Origin: Rhodococcus sp. P-2
Lineage (GTDB): Bacteria; Actinomycetota; Actinomycetes; Mycobacteriales; Mycobacteriaceae
DNA: 64,000 bases
Reading direction: 5' to 3'
Assembly: GCF_016598535.1 (NCBI RefSeq)
Contig: NZ_CP066779.1
Span: forward strand, 3,472,001-3,536,000
The position numbers were made by a program, and so were the translations under genes. Every line of letters begins with the position of its first letter. Positions within the stretch are counted from its first letter, which is position 1. Shown here piece after piece: positions 16,847 to 24,535 of this stretch. The notes under the pieces were generated by a model. That model had not been told where the DNA came from. It worked only from the letters and a program-made list of their open reading frames with translations, and searched no databases.

Positions 16847-17652
16847 TGTCATCCACAGAATCTGCGGCATCCACCCCCGCAGTCGAACTGAACGGCCTCG
16901 GGGTGACGTACGGCGGACCTACCGGCCGCGAAGTGCTTCGCGGGATCGATCTCTCGGTTGCACCCGGAGAAATCGTCTGCATCGTCGGACATTCCGGTAT
17001 CGGCAAAAGCACCCTGATTCGGTGCATCGCCGGTTTGCAGAAGCCGACCACGGGTGAGGTCCGCATCGCCGATATCGCGATCGACGCTCCGCCCGCCACT
17101 CTTGCGCTCGTGTCACAGGATTACGGACGCACACTGATGCCCTGGCTTCGAGTGGGCGAGAACGTTCGCCTGCCGCTGCGGGGCAACGGCCTGGCACGCA
17201 AGGTTCAGAACGAGAGGGTAACCGAGGCGCTCGCCGTCGTCGGTCTGGAAGGAGCTGCGCGTTCCTACCCCTGGCAATTGTCCGGCGGAATGCAGCAGCG
17301 GGTAGCGATCGCTCGCGCCCTCGCCTATCGGCCGCAGGTACTACTCATGGACGAACCCTTTGCATCGGTCGACGCCCAGACCCGCGCGGAACTCGAGAAC
17401 CTGCTGCTGACGCTTCAACGTGATCTTGGCATCACCGTCCTCCTCGTCACCCACGACGTCGACGAATCGGTGTACCTGTCCGATCGAGTGGTCGTCCTCG
17501 GCGGAACGCCGGCGTTGATGCAGGACATCGTCGACGTTCCGTTGATCGGTGCTCGGGACCAACTGACCACCAAGGCGGACCCACTGTTCATCGAGTGTCG
17601 TACCAGGGTTCTGTCCGCGATCCAGCAGTCGAAGGTGGTGGCGCCCGTGTAG
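16846..17652 (+). CDS. ABC transporter ATPase (NrtD/SsuB family)
   Basis: The 268-residue ATPase has Walker A CIVGHSGIGKSTLIRCI, Q-loop LVSQDYGRTLMPWLRVGENV, signature LSGGMQQRVAIARAL, Walker B VLLMDEPFASVDAQTRAE and switch His VLLVTHDVDESV. The ATG at 16846 shares its A with the permease TGA and has GAAAGGA seven bases upstream. It completes a four-gene importer; no enzyme gene follows, so the ligand must be inferred from the divergent hydrolase/RidA operon. Confidence 0.93.
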   Translation: MSSTESAASTPAVELNGLGVTYGGPTGREVLRGIDLSVAPGEIVCIVGHSGIGKSTLIRCIAGLQKPTTGEVRIADIAIDAPPATLALVSQDYGRTLMPWLRVGENVRLPLRGNGLARKVQNERVTEALAVVGLEGAARSYPWQLSGGMQQRVAIARALAYRPQVLLMDEPFASVDAQTRAELENLLLTLQRDLGITVLLVTHDVDESVYLSDRVVVLGGTPALMQDIVDVPLIGARDQLTTKADPLFIECRTRVLSAIQQSKVVAPV

Positions 17653-17677
17653 TGGGCGCCTCGCTTAGGCTGGCTCC

Positions 17678-18688
17678 GTGATCCTTCTCCTCATCGGCCT
17701 CGCGCTGCTCGGATTCTGCGGCTACCGGTTCAGGCAGGATCGGCGGAGGCTGAGCAACGGCGTCTATCTACTTCTCGGACTGATCTTCACCGGTCTGTGG
17801 ATGCTGCAGTCGGGTGCGCCGGGAACCGAGGTTCCGTCGTTTGTCATCGCGACGATCGCTCTGCTCTCACCGTTGCTGGTGCTCCTGCTCGCGGGATTCC
17901 TGATCGTCAACGGGGTCACGATGCTGCGACGCGAGGGATTCAGCGTCGCGAATCTGCTCTCGCTCGTCGCGGGTCTCGGACTGCTCGTTCCCTATGTGCT
18001 GCTCGCATCTGCGTTGCTGACGCAGAGGTACTGGCTCGCAGTCGTTCTCGGATCGTTCAGTCTGGTCGCGTCGTACCTGGGGTTTCTGTTCACGAGCTTT
18101 CTGCTCTACTCCTACGTCTACGGACGCCAGAAGTACCAGCCCGGGATGGACGCGATAGTGGTGCACGGCGCCGGACTTTCGGGTGCCGACGTGACGCCCC
18201 TGCTGGCCAGCCGTCTGGACAAGGCAGCGGACGTCTTTCGCGCCGAGGTGGCCGAGGGACGTTCGCCGTTGTTGGTCGTCAGCGGCGGGAAGGGATCGGA
18301 CGAGGTGGTCAGCGAGGCCGAGGCAATGTGCGTCTACCTCGTCGATCACGGGATACCGCGTGAGAACGTGATGCTCGAGGACCGCTCGACCACCACGCTC
18401 GAGAACCTCGAGTACACCAGGGACCTTCTCCGTGCCAACACCACGAAGCCTCGAATGGTTCTGGTCACCAGCAACTTCCACATACTGCGAACCGCGACGT
18501 TTGCCCGGAGCCTCGATCTGGATGCGGAAGTCATCGGTTCCCACACCGCTCGGTACTACCTGCCGAGCGCGACCTTGCGCGAGTTCGCCGCCGTCACGGT
18601 GGAGCACAAGTGGCTCAACGGAACGGTCTGCCTGATCCTCGCCGCCCTGCCACCGCTGGTGGTCTGGGCGGCAGGAGGCATCGCGTAG
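17678..18688 (+). CDS. YdcF/SanA-family (DUF218) membrane protein
   Basis: The 336-residue protein has five or six membrane segments in the first 150 residues, then a DUF218 domain: MDAIVVHGAGLSGADVTPLL, LLVVSGGKGSDEVVSEAEAM, ENVMLEDRSTTTLENLEYTR and VLVTSNFHILRTATFARSLD, and a last membrane segment. DUF218 proteins of this size (ElyC-like) are tied to envelope or peptidoglycan precursor metabolism. The start is GTG; TAGGCT lies six bases before it, which suggests a leaderless transcript. It does not belong functionally to the preceding importer. Confidence 0.88.
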   Translation: MILLLIGLALLGFCGYRFRQDRRRLSNGVYLLLGLIFTGLWMLQSGAPGTEVPSFVIATIALLSPLLVLLLAGFLIVNGVTMLRREGFSVANLLSLVAGLGLLVPYVLLASALLTQRYWLAVVLGSFSLVASYLGFLFTSFLLYSYVYGRQKYQPGMDAIVVHGAGLSGADVTPLLASRLDKAADVFRAEVAEGRSPLLVVSGGKGSDEVVSEAEAMCVYLVDHGIPRENVMLEDRSTTTLENLEYTRDLLRANTTKPRMVLVTSNFHILRTATFARSLDLDAEVIGSHTARYYLPSATLREFAAVTVEHKWLNGTVCLILAALPPLVVWAAGGIA

Positions 18689-18694
18689 CAAGCG

Positions 18695-19528
18695 TCACCG
18701 AATCAGGCTCTCGACGCCCATCGGTCGGCGACCCAAAAGCAGTTCGACGGCAGCACTGCCCGCAAGGAAGTCGTGGTGGTTGTAGAACTCGAACATCGCA
18801 GCCAATCGTGAACTGGCGTTGACATCCAGACCACTGCCGATCTGCTCGCGCCACCGATCCACGCTGATCTGATCTATCGCGACGGTACGTGACGTCTGCT
18901 TTTCCACCATCTGTGCCACCTCCATGACACTGAGCGATTCCGGGCCGCCCACTTCGTACGTCGCTCCGTGATGCTCGCCCGGGCCCTCGCTCAGAACAAC
19001 CGCGGCCACGGCCGCCACATCTGACAAACTCACGAACGAGAACTTCGTGTCCGCGCTGTACGGCAGGACGATGGTGTCGGATCGACCCGTGAGTACCGCT
19101 TCGAAATTCTGCGCGTACGCACACGGCTGCAGCACAGTCCATTTCAAGGGCGAACGATGCAGTTCGTCCTCACACCTGGCTTTGTCCAGGTGATGCGGCA
19201 TGGACGGGCTGAACGGCCACGCCACCGAATGATAGACAAAATGTTCCACTCCCGCCGACGCCGCTGCCGTCAGCGCATTGCGAAGCAGTGCGGGCTCGTC
19301 GGGATGGACGTTCGGGGCGATGAAGTACACCCCTCTGCACCCCGCAAGTGCCTTGCGCAACCCACTACCCGTTTCGAGTTCTACCTCGTAGTCGCCCTCG
19401 ACTCGTGCCTTTCGCACCAGTCGCCGCACTGTCACGCTCGGCGGCAGTGCAGCGACGACGGCCTCACCGGTCTTACCCGCGGCGCCGATCACCGCGATGT
19501 CGGCGCCGCGAGCAATTCCGTTCTCCAT
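18695..19528 (-). CDS. NmrA-like NAD(P)-binding atypical SDR
   Basis: The 277-residue Rossmann protein starts DIAVIGAAGKTGEAVVAALP (a GxxGxxG nucleotide motif near residue 15) and has VYFIAPNVHPDEPALLRNAL, GVEHFVYHSVAWPF, KWTVLQPCAYAQNF and FVSLSDVAAVAAVVLSEGPG, a typical NmrA/NAD(P)H-azoreductase-like set. The catalytic Tyr-X3-Lys of classical SDRs is absent, so it may be a redox sensor or an unusual reductase. It lies 14 bases after hyuB and is probably the last gene of that operon. Confidence 0.85.
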   Translation of the reverse strand: MENGIARGADIAVIGAAGKTGEAVVAALPPSVTVRRLVRKARVEGDYEVELETGSGLRKALAGCRGVYFIAPNVHPDEPALLRNALTAAASAGVEHFVYHSVAWPFSPSMPHHLDKARCEDELHRSPLKWTVLQPCAYAQNFEAVLTGRSDTIVLPYSADTKFSFVSLSDVAAVAAVVLSEGPGEHHGATYEVGGPESLSVMEVAQMVEKQTSRTVAIDQISVDRWREQIGSGLDVNASSRLAAMFEFYNHHDFLAGSAAVELLLGRRPMGVESLIR

Positions 19529-19542
19529 GAGAGTTTTCCGTC

Positions 19543-21483
19543 CTAGACGTAGTCGTAGACCGCTGAGGTGGCGCCACCGGAAAGCTGCGCGTAGCCCGGA
19601 CCCCGATCGAAGAAGGGTTCGTTCTCGCCGCGCTCCGAGCGCAACTGATCCCGCAGCTCCGTGGTAGCAGCCTCGTCGACGGACGGCTCGTCACCGTCGA
19701 TCACGACTACACCGTAGTCGTCGCGTGCACCTTCGACGGAAACCTTGCGCCACTGAATGTCTCGCAACACCTCTTCGATCGGGCGCTCCAGTGGATCTCC
19801 CCAACCGCCGCCACCGGTGGTACGAATCCGTACGACCTCGCCGGCCTTGATCGGCTCGGCATCGGTCAGTGCGTCGAACTCACGCTCGTTCGGTCCACCC
19901 GGATCCAGGACGACGGAGAACGGCCGACCGGCCTTGCCGCCCTTGACTCCCCAGCAGGCGAGGATCGAACGGTCCGCGATGGACATGAAGTGCGCATCCT
20001 TGAGCATGCGGATGTGCTTCTCGTATCCCAGGCCGCCGCGGTAGCGTCCGGCTCCGCCGGAATCCATGGCCAGACCCAGCTTCTCGACGATGAAAGGGAA
20101 ACGGCTCTCGGTGAATTCGGTCGGCAGGTTCCGTGAGTCGGGAACGACGTGAATCGTGTCCTCACCGTCGGCGTAGTAGCGTCCGCCGGAACCGCCGCCG
20201 AGCACCTCACGCATGAGGTACGAGTGACCCTCGAAGTCCTCGCCGTACACACCGGTGTACCTGATGGTCTCCTGATCGGCGGGCATGTTGCCGTCCACAG
20301 CCTTGGCGACGACGCCGGCCAGCACACCGAGCAGGCGGAGGATGACAAACGTGCGAGCGTTGGTGGGGGCAGGGAAGATCGGGGTGATCAATGTTCCCTT
20401 CTCGGGGAACTTCATCTCGATCAGCGGTACGACGCCCTCGTTGACATCCAGTTCGGCCATACGCTCCGGGGTGTCCGCGAGGTTACGCAGAATCGGAGCC
20501 AACCACTTGATGAGGAAGTTTCCGTCCGCGTAGTCACCGCAGTGGTTGATCGGACCCTTCGCCTGCGGTCCGGTTCCGTTGAAGTCCAGGATGAGTCGCT
20601 CGCCGCCCTCGTCCTCCGGCCGCGTCTTCGTGAGCGTGATGCGCTGGATGTGGAGCATCGGCTCGTCGACGCCGTCGTGCTCGGCGTAGTCCTCCCACGT
20701 GTACTCACCGACCGGGATCTTGCTGAGGATTTCGCGGCGGTACGTCTCGGTGGTCGCGTCCATCATCGCGTCGAAGCACGACTCGACGGTGTCGACTCCG
20801 TATCGCTCGAAGAGTTCGGTGAGTCGACGCGCACCCATCAGGCACGCCGAGCACTCGGCGTCGAGGTCAGCGGCGAGTGCATCCGGCATGCGGGAGTTAC
20901 GCGTCATGATGCGCAGCGCGGCCTCGTTGGGAACTCCCTGGTCCCACAGTTTGATCGGCGGAACCATCAGTCCCTCTTCGTACACCGTGGTGGCACCGGA
21001 CGGCATGGAGCCGGGGCAGCAACCGCCGATGTCGTCGTGGTGACCGAATACCTGAACGAACGCAACAACTTTCGGCTCGGCATCGGGAGTGACGCGGGCG
21101 AAGACAGGCACCGTGACGCACAGGTCGGGGAGATGGCCGATGCCACCTTCGGACAGGTAGACGTCGTTGTGGAAGTACACGTCTCCCGGCTTCATCGTCT
21201 CGAGCGGGAAGTCCCGGGCGATCGGATGGACCAGCGCGGAATACGAACGGCCCGTGAGCTTGCGGAGGTTCCGGTCGTGAATACCCGCGCGGAAGTCGTG
21301 AGCGTCACGGATCATCGGTGAGCGCGAGGTGCGCGAAATGGAGGTCTCGACCTCCATTTCCACGCTGGCGAGGTAACCGGCGACGATCTCGACCAGAATC
21401 GGATCAGGTGACGCGCCGTCGGTAGCGGTGAGTCGGTACGGCTTGGCCGCGGTGGCAGCAGCAGCATCGAGAATGGCGGTCAT
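19543..21483 (-). CDS. hyuB: Hydantoinase B / oxoprolinase C-terminal-type subunit
   Basis: The 646-residue HyuB-family subunit shows RDAHDFRAGIHDRNLRKLTG, HNDVYLSEGGIGHLPDLCVT, FGHHDDIGGCCPGSMPSGAT, DFNGTGPQAKGPINH and a C-terminal VRIRTTGGGGWGDPLERP. Such subunits pair with HyuA for ATP-dependent opening of hydantoin-like or oxoproline rings, or in acetone/acetophenone carboxylases. The ATG overlaps the hyuA stop in TGATG; a GTG one codon upstream is also possible. Next to a pyrimidine-oxidising gene set, a cyclic ureide is the reasonable guess for the substrate. Confidence 0.9.
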   Translation of the reverse strand: MTAILDAAAATAAKPYRLTATDGASPDPILVEIVAGYLASVEMEVETSISRTSRSPMIRDAHDFRAGIHDRNLRKLTGRSYSALVHPIARDFPLETMKPGDVYFHNDVYLSEGGIGHLPDLCVTVPVFARVTPDAEPKVVAFVQVFGHHDDIGGCCPGSMPSGATTVYEEGLMVPPIKLWDQGVPNEAALRIMTRNSRMPDALAADLDAECSACLMGARRLTELFERYGVDTVESCFDAMMDATTETYRREILSKIPVGEYTWEDYAEHDGVDEPMLHIQRITLTKTRPEDEGGERLILDFNGTGPQAKGPINHCGDYADGNFLIKWLAPILRNLADTPERMAELDVNEGVVPLIEMKFPEKGTLITPIFPAPTNARTFVILRLLGVLAGVVAKAVDGNMPADQETIRYTGVYGEDFEGHSYLMREVLGGGSGGRYYADGEDTIHVVPDSRNLPTEFTESRFPFIVEKLGLAMDSGGAGRYRGGLGYEKHIRMLKDAHFMSIADRSILACWGVKGGKAGRPFSVVLDPGGPNEREFDALTDAEPIKAGEVVRIRTTGGGGWGDPLERPIEEVLRDIQWRKVSVEGARDDYGVVVIDGDEPSVDEAATTELRDQLRSERGENEPFFDRGPGYAQLSGGATSAVYDYV

Positions 21484-23582
21484 CACTTCACTCCGTTCGA
21501 GTCGGAAGACTTCGAGATACGAATGTTCCCGAAGGTGTCGATACGTGCCGAGAATCCGGGATGGATCGGGACAGTCGAGCTGAACTCCTCGATCACGGCC
21601 GGTCCTTCGATGACGTCACCCGCACCGAGCAGCGTGCGGTCGTAGGTAGCCGTTTCGACCCAGCTGTCGAAATACGATTGACGCGAACCGGTTCGAGCCG
21701 AGTCGGCGCCGGTGCCGGCGGGGATCTCCTTGAGCGTCGGACGCTTGATCGGGCCGATGCCACTCACGCGCAGGTTGACCCACTCGACGTGCTGCGACGG
21801 GTCTCCCCGGAAGTCGTAGCCGTACAGTTCGCGGTGCGCCTGGTGGAACGCCTCGGCCGCGTCGTCCATGATCTGCGCCGTGACGGTACCTTCCGCCACC
21901 GGGACGCGAACCTCGAAGGCCTGACCGAGGTAACGTAGATCCGCAGTACGGGAGTACTTGCGCTGCGTCTCGTCGAATCCTTCTTCGGCGAGCGCGATCT
22001 CGGCTTCGCCGGCCAGCGCGTCGAACTGGCTCTGCAGGTCTTCTGACTTCAACCGGTCGTGACGACTCACATGCGTCTGGACGTAGTCGTTGCGGACATC
22101 GACCGTCAGCAGACCGAACGCGGAGACGTTACCCGGATTGAGAGGGACAAGAACGTCTTTCAGTCCCAGGATGTCGACGAGACGGCAGGCGAGCAGGGAG
22201 CCGGAGCCGCCGAACGTCACGAGGGTGAAGTCACGAACGTCGAGGCCACGCTTGACCGTGATCTGACGCAGGGCGTTGGCCTGGTTCCATGCCGAGACCT
22301 CGAGGACGCCGACCGCACACTCCTCGAAGCCCAGACTGAGCTGTGTTGCAAGCTCTTCGAGACCCTTGCGTGCCAGTTCTGTGTCGAGAGGGATCTCGCC
22401 ACCGAGCAGGTGGGGTGGGATGCGTCCGAGCAGGACGTGCGCGTCGGTGATGGTCGGTTCGCTGCCGCCCTTGCCGTAGCACAACGGGCCGGGATCGGCG
22501 CCTGCCGACTGAGGGCCGACTCGGAGGGTGTGTTCCGGCGTCATCCACGCGATCGAGCCACCGCCGGCGCCGACGGTCACGACGTCGATCATCGGGATCT
22601 TCGACGGGTAGTTGCCCACTCGTCCTTCGGTGGTCAGCGCGGGCTCGCCCCGAACCACGACGGTGACGTCCGTCGATGTTCCACCGCCGTCACAGGTCAA
22701 TACCTGCTCGACGCCGGCCGCATCGGCGATCAGCGCGGCACCGAGAGCACCGGCAGCCGGTCCCGAAAGTACTGTCGTAATAGGCTGGTGAACAACCTCT
22801 TTGGCCGAGAGAACACCGCCGTTGGACTTCATGACATAGAACGGAATGTCGCGGGGTTCGCCGTCGGTGGTCGAGAACTCACGCAGGCGATTCGCGATGT
22901 TGTTCACGTAGTTGCGGATGTTCGGCTTGACCGCAGCGTCCACGAGAGTGGTGATGGACCGCTCGTACTCGCGGTACTCACGCAGCACCTGGCTCGAGAT
23001 GCTCACCGTCGCATCGGGGAAGACTTCGAAGAGGATGTCGCGTACGCGCTCCTCGTGCGTCGGATCGGCGTACGAGTGCATCAGGCAGACGCCGATGGTC
23101 CGGATGCCACGGTCCTTGAAGAACTGCGCTGCGCTGCGGACGCTCTCTTCGTCGAGCGGACGAATCTCGCTGCCGTCGAAGGAAAGGCGTCCACCGACGG
23201 TGCGTACGCGATCGGCGGGGACGATGCGTTCGGGCTTGACCCAGAAGTACGAGTTGCCGTAACCGTCCGGCACCGACTGACGAGCGATTTCGAGAACGTG
23301 CTCGTAGCCCTCGGTGGTGATGAAGCCGAGATTCTCGACCTTGCCTTCGAGCAGCTTGTTGGTCGCAACCGTCGTGCCATGGCTGACCGCGCCGATCGAG
23401 TCGCCACTCTCACCGAGCTTGGCGAGTACCTTCTCGATACCGGCGAGAAAGCCCTCGGCGGGGTCCGCCGGGGTGGACGGGGTCTTGGTGGTGACGATGG
23501 CGCCGGTTTCGTCGTCCACTGCCACGATGTCGGTGAACGTTCCGCCGGTATCGATACCGACCCGAATCTTCCTGGGTTCCAC
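21483..23582 (-). CDS. hyuA: Hydantoinase A / oxoprolinase-type ATP-binding subunit
   Basis: The 699-residue HyuA subunit begins with the nucleotide-binding region VGIDTGGTFTDIVAVDDETG and SHGTTVATNKLLEG, followed by YVMKSNGGVLSAKEVVHQPI, GPAAGALGAALIADAAGV, TCDGGGTSTDVTVVV and VTFGGSGSLLACRLVDILGL. The GTG start has AGGAGG five bases upstream. Family members couple ATP hydrolysis to amide or ketone activation together with HyuB. It is the first gene of an operon (hyuA-hyuB-nmrA-like) and sits directly downstream of the terminator of the molybdenum-hydroxylase operon. Confidence 0.92.
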   Translation of the reverse strand: MEPRKIRVGIDTGGTFTDIVAVDDETGAIVTTKTPSTPADPAEGFLAGIEKVLAKLGESGDSIGAVSHGTTVATNKLLEGKVENLGFITTEGYEHVLEIARQSVPDGYGNSYFWVKPERIVPADRVRTVGGRLSFDGSEIRPLDEESVRSAAQFFKDRGIRTIGVCLMHSYADPTHEERVRDILFEVFPDATVSISSQVLREYREYERSITTLVDAAVKPNIRNYVNNIANRLREFSTTDGEPRDIPFYVMKSNGGVLSAKEVVHQPITTVLSGPAAGALGAALIADAAGVEQVLTCDGGGTSTDVTVVVRGEPALTTEGRVGNYPSKIPMIDVVTVGAGGGSIAWMTPEHTLRVGPQSAGADPGPLCYGKGGSEPTITDAHVLLGRIPPHLLGGEIPLDTELARKGLEELATQLSLGFEECAVGVLEVSAWNQANALRQITVKRGLDVRDFTLVTFGGSGSLLACRLVDILGLKDVLVPLNPGNVSAFGLLTVDVRNDYVQTHVSRHDRLKSEDLQSQFDALAGEAEIALAEEGFDETQRKYSRTADLRYLGQAFEVRVPVAEGTVTAQIMDDAAEAFHQAHRELYGYDFRGDPSQHVEWVNLRVSGIGPIKRPTLKEIPAGTGADSARTGSRQSYFDSWVETATYDRTLLGAGDVIEGPAVIEEFSSTVPIHPGFSARIDTFGNIRISKSSDSNGVK

Positions 23583-23794
23583 GCTTCCTCCTGGGATCTT
23601 TGGCTCGTCTCGTCTGGTACCGATCGACGGTTGTGGCCTAGCCGGTAAGTGGCTCGTACCTGACGTGTAGTGCTATTCCACAGGTTCGGAAGAGCGGATT
23701 CTTTGTCACAATTCGCCGAATCGGGGGACCAAGGTTCGGCGCACGATCACGAGCGGATCTTCGCCGGCGCCCATGTGGGTTACGCGGACGTGAA

Positions 23795-23827
23795 AAACGC
23801 CCCGAACCTGGTCGGTTCGGGGCGTTT
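23795..23827 (-). terminator. Rho-independent terminator of the coxMSLG-type operon
   Basis: A 14-bp perfect stem, AAACGCCCCGAACC and its complement, has a five-base loop. It lies 36 bases beyond the coxG-like stop and is followed on the minus strand by a T run. It also separates this operon from the hyuA promoter region (23583-23794), in which I see no gene. Confidence 0.85.
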
Positions 23828-23863
23828 CCCTCATCGTGAAACAGCTGCTGACACTCCGGTGAA

Positions 23864-24535
23864 CTACTCGCGACACCCAGAACGGGCCAGGAATCCGCCT
23901 ATAGCAACACCTGACAAAGCAATCGCCGCACCGACGACGGCGCTGACCATCACCGTGCGAGCATCGGTGCCGCCCGCTGCCGGCACACCGGCCGGAAGAA
24001 CCGCTGGCGCCGTGACGGCGCCGGAAACTACCGGCGCCCCCTCGACCGCAACTGCCGGTACGGCCGCCGCCACGGCGGCAGTGACCTTTTCGGGGATTCC
24101 GTTGGCAATGACGCCGTCGATGCTCTTGAAGAACACCCCCGCCATTTTCTTGGCAACACCGGTGATCATGCGCTGCCCGACGCCGCCGACCATCCCGCCG
24201 ACCACGGCGTCGGCGTCGTACGAAAGCAGCGTGCCACCCTCGTTCTCCGTCAACGTGACCGTGACGTCCGCCTTCACCGTGCCGGGAGCACCAGCCCCCG
24301 AAGCCGTCATGACAAACGAATTCGGCCGATTCTGTTGCGACAGAACAACCTCGCCGTCGTACACGCCCTTGATCGACGCGACTCCCGCCATGATGGAGAG
24401 CTTGTAGTGATTGTCCGTGAGCTGCTCGAGCGACTGCACACCGGGAATGGTCGCGGCCAGTACACGACCGTCCTGGAGCTTGTCGTAGACCTCTTCGCGA
24501 GGTGCCGTCAGCTGCGCGGTGCCGGCGATTCTCAT
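23864..24535 (-). CDS. coxG: CoxG-like SRPBCC protein with C-terminal membrane anchor
   Basis: The 223-residue protein begins with a CoxG/SRPBCC domain (MRIAGTAQLTAPREEVYDKL, NHYKLSIMAGVASIKGVYDG, GGVGQRMITGVAKKMAGVFF). It then has an Ala/Pro/Val-rich linker (about residues 150-190) and a single C-terminal membrane segment, VMVSAVVGAAIALSGVAIGG, with a short basic tail. In Oligotropha, CoxG helps recruit the CO dehydrogenase to the membrane; here it would tether a different molybdenum hydroxylase. It overlaps the large-subunit gene by four bases. Confidence 0.85.
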   Translation of the reverse strand: MRIAGTAQLTAPREEVYDKLQDGRVLAATIPGVQSLEQLTDNHYKLSIMAGVASIKGVYDGEVVLSQQNRPNSFVMTASGAGAPGTVKADVTVTLTENEGGTLLSYDADAVVGGMVGGVGQRMITGVAKKMAGVFFKSIDGVIANGIPEKVTAAVAAAVPAVAVEGAPVVSGAVTAPAVLPAGVPAAGGTDARTVMVSAVVGAAIALSGVAIGGFLARSGCRE

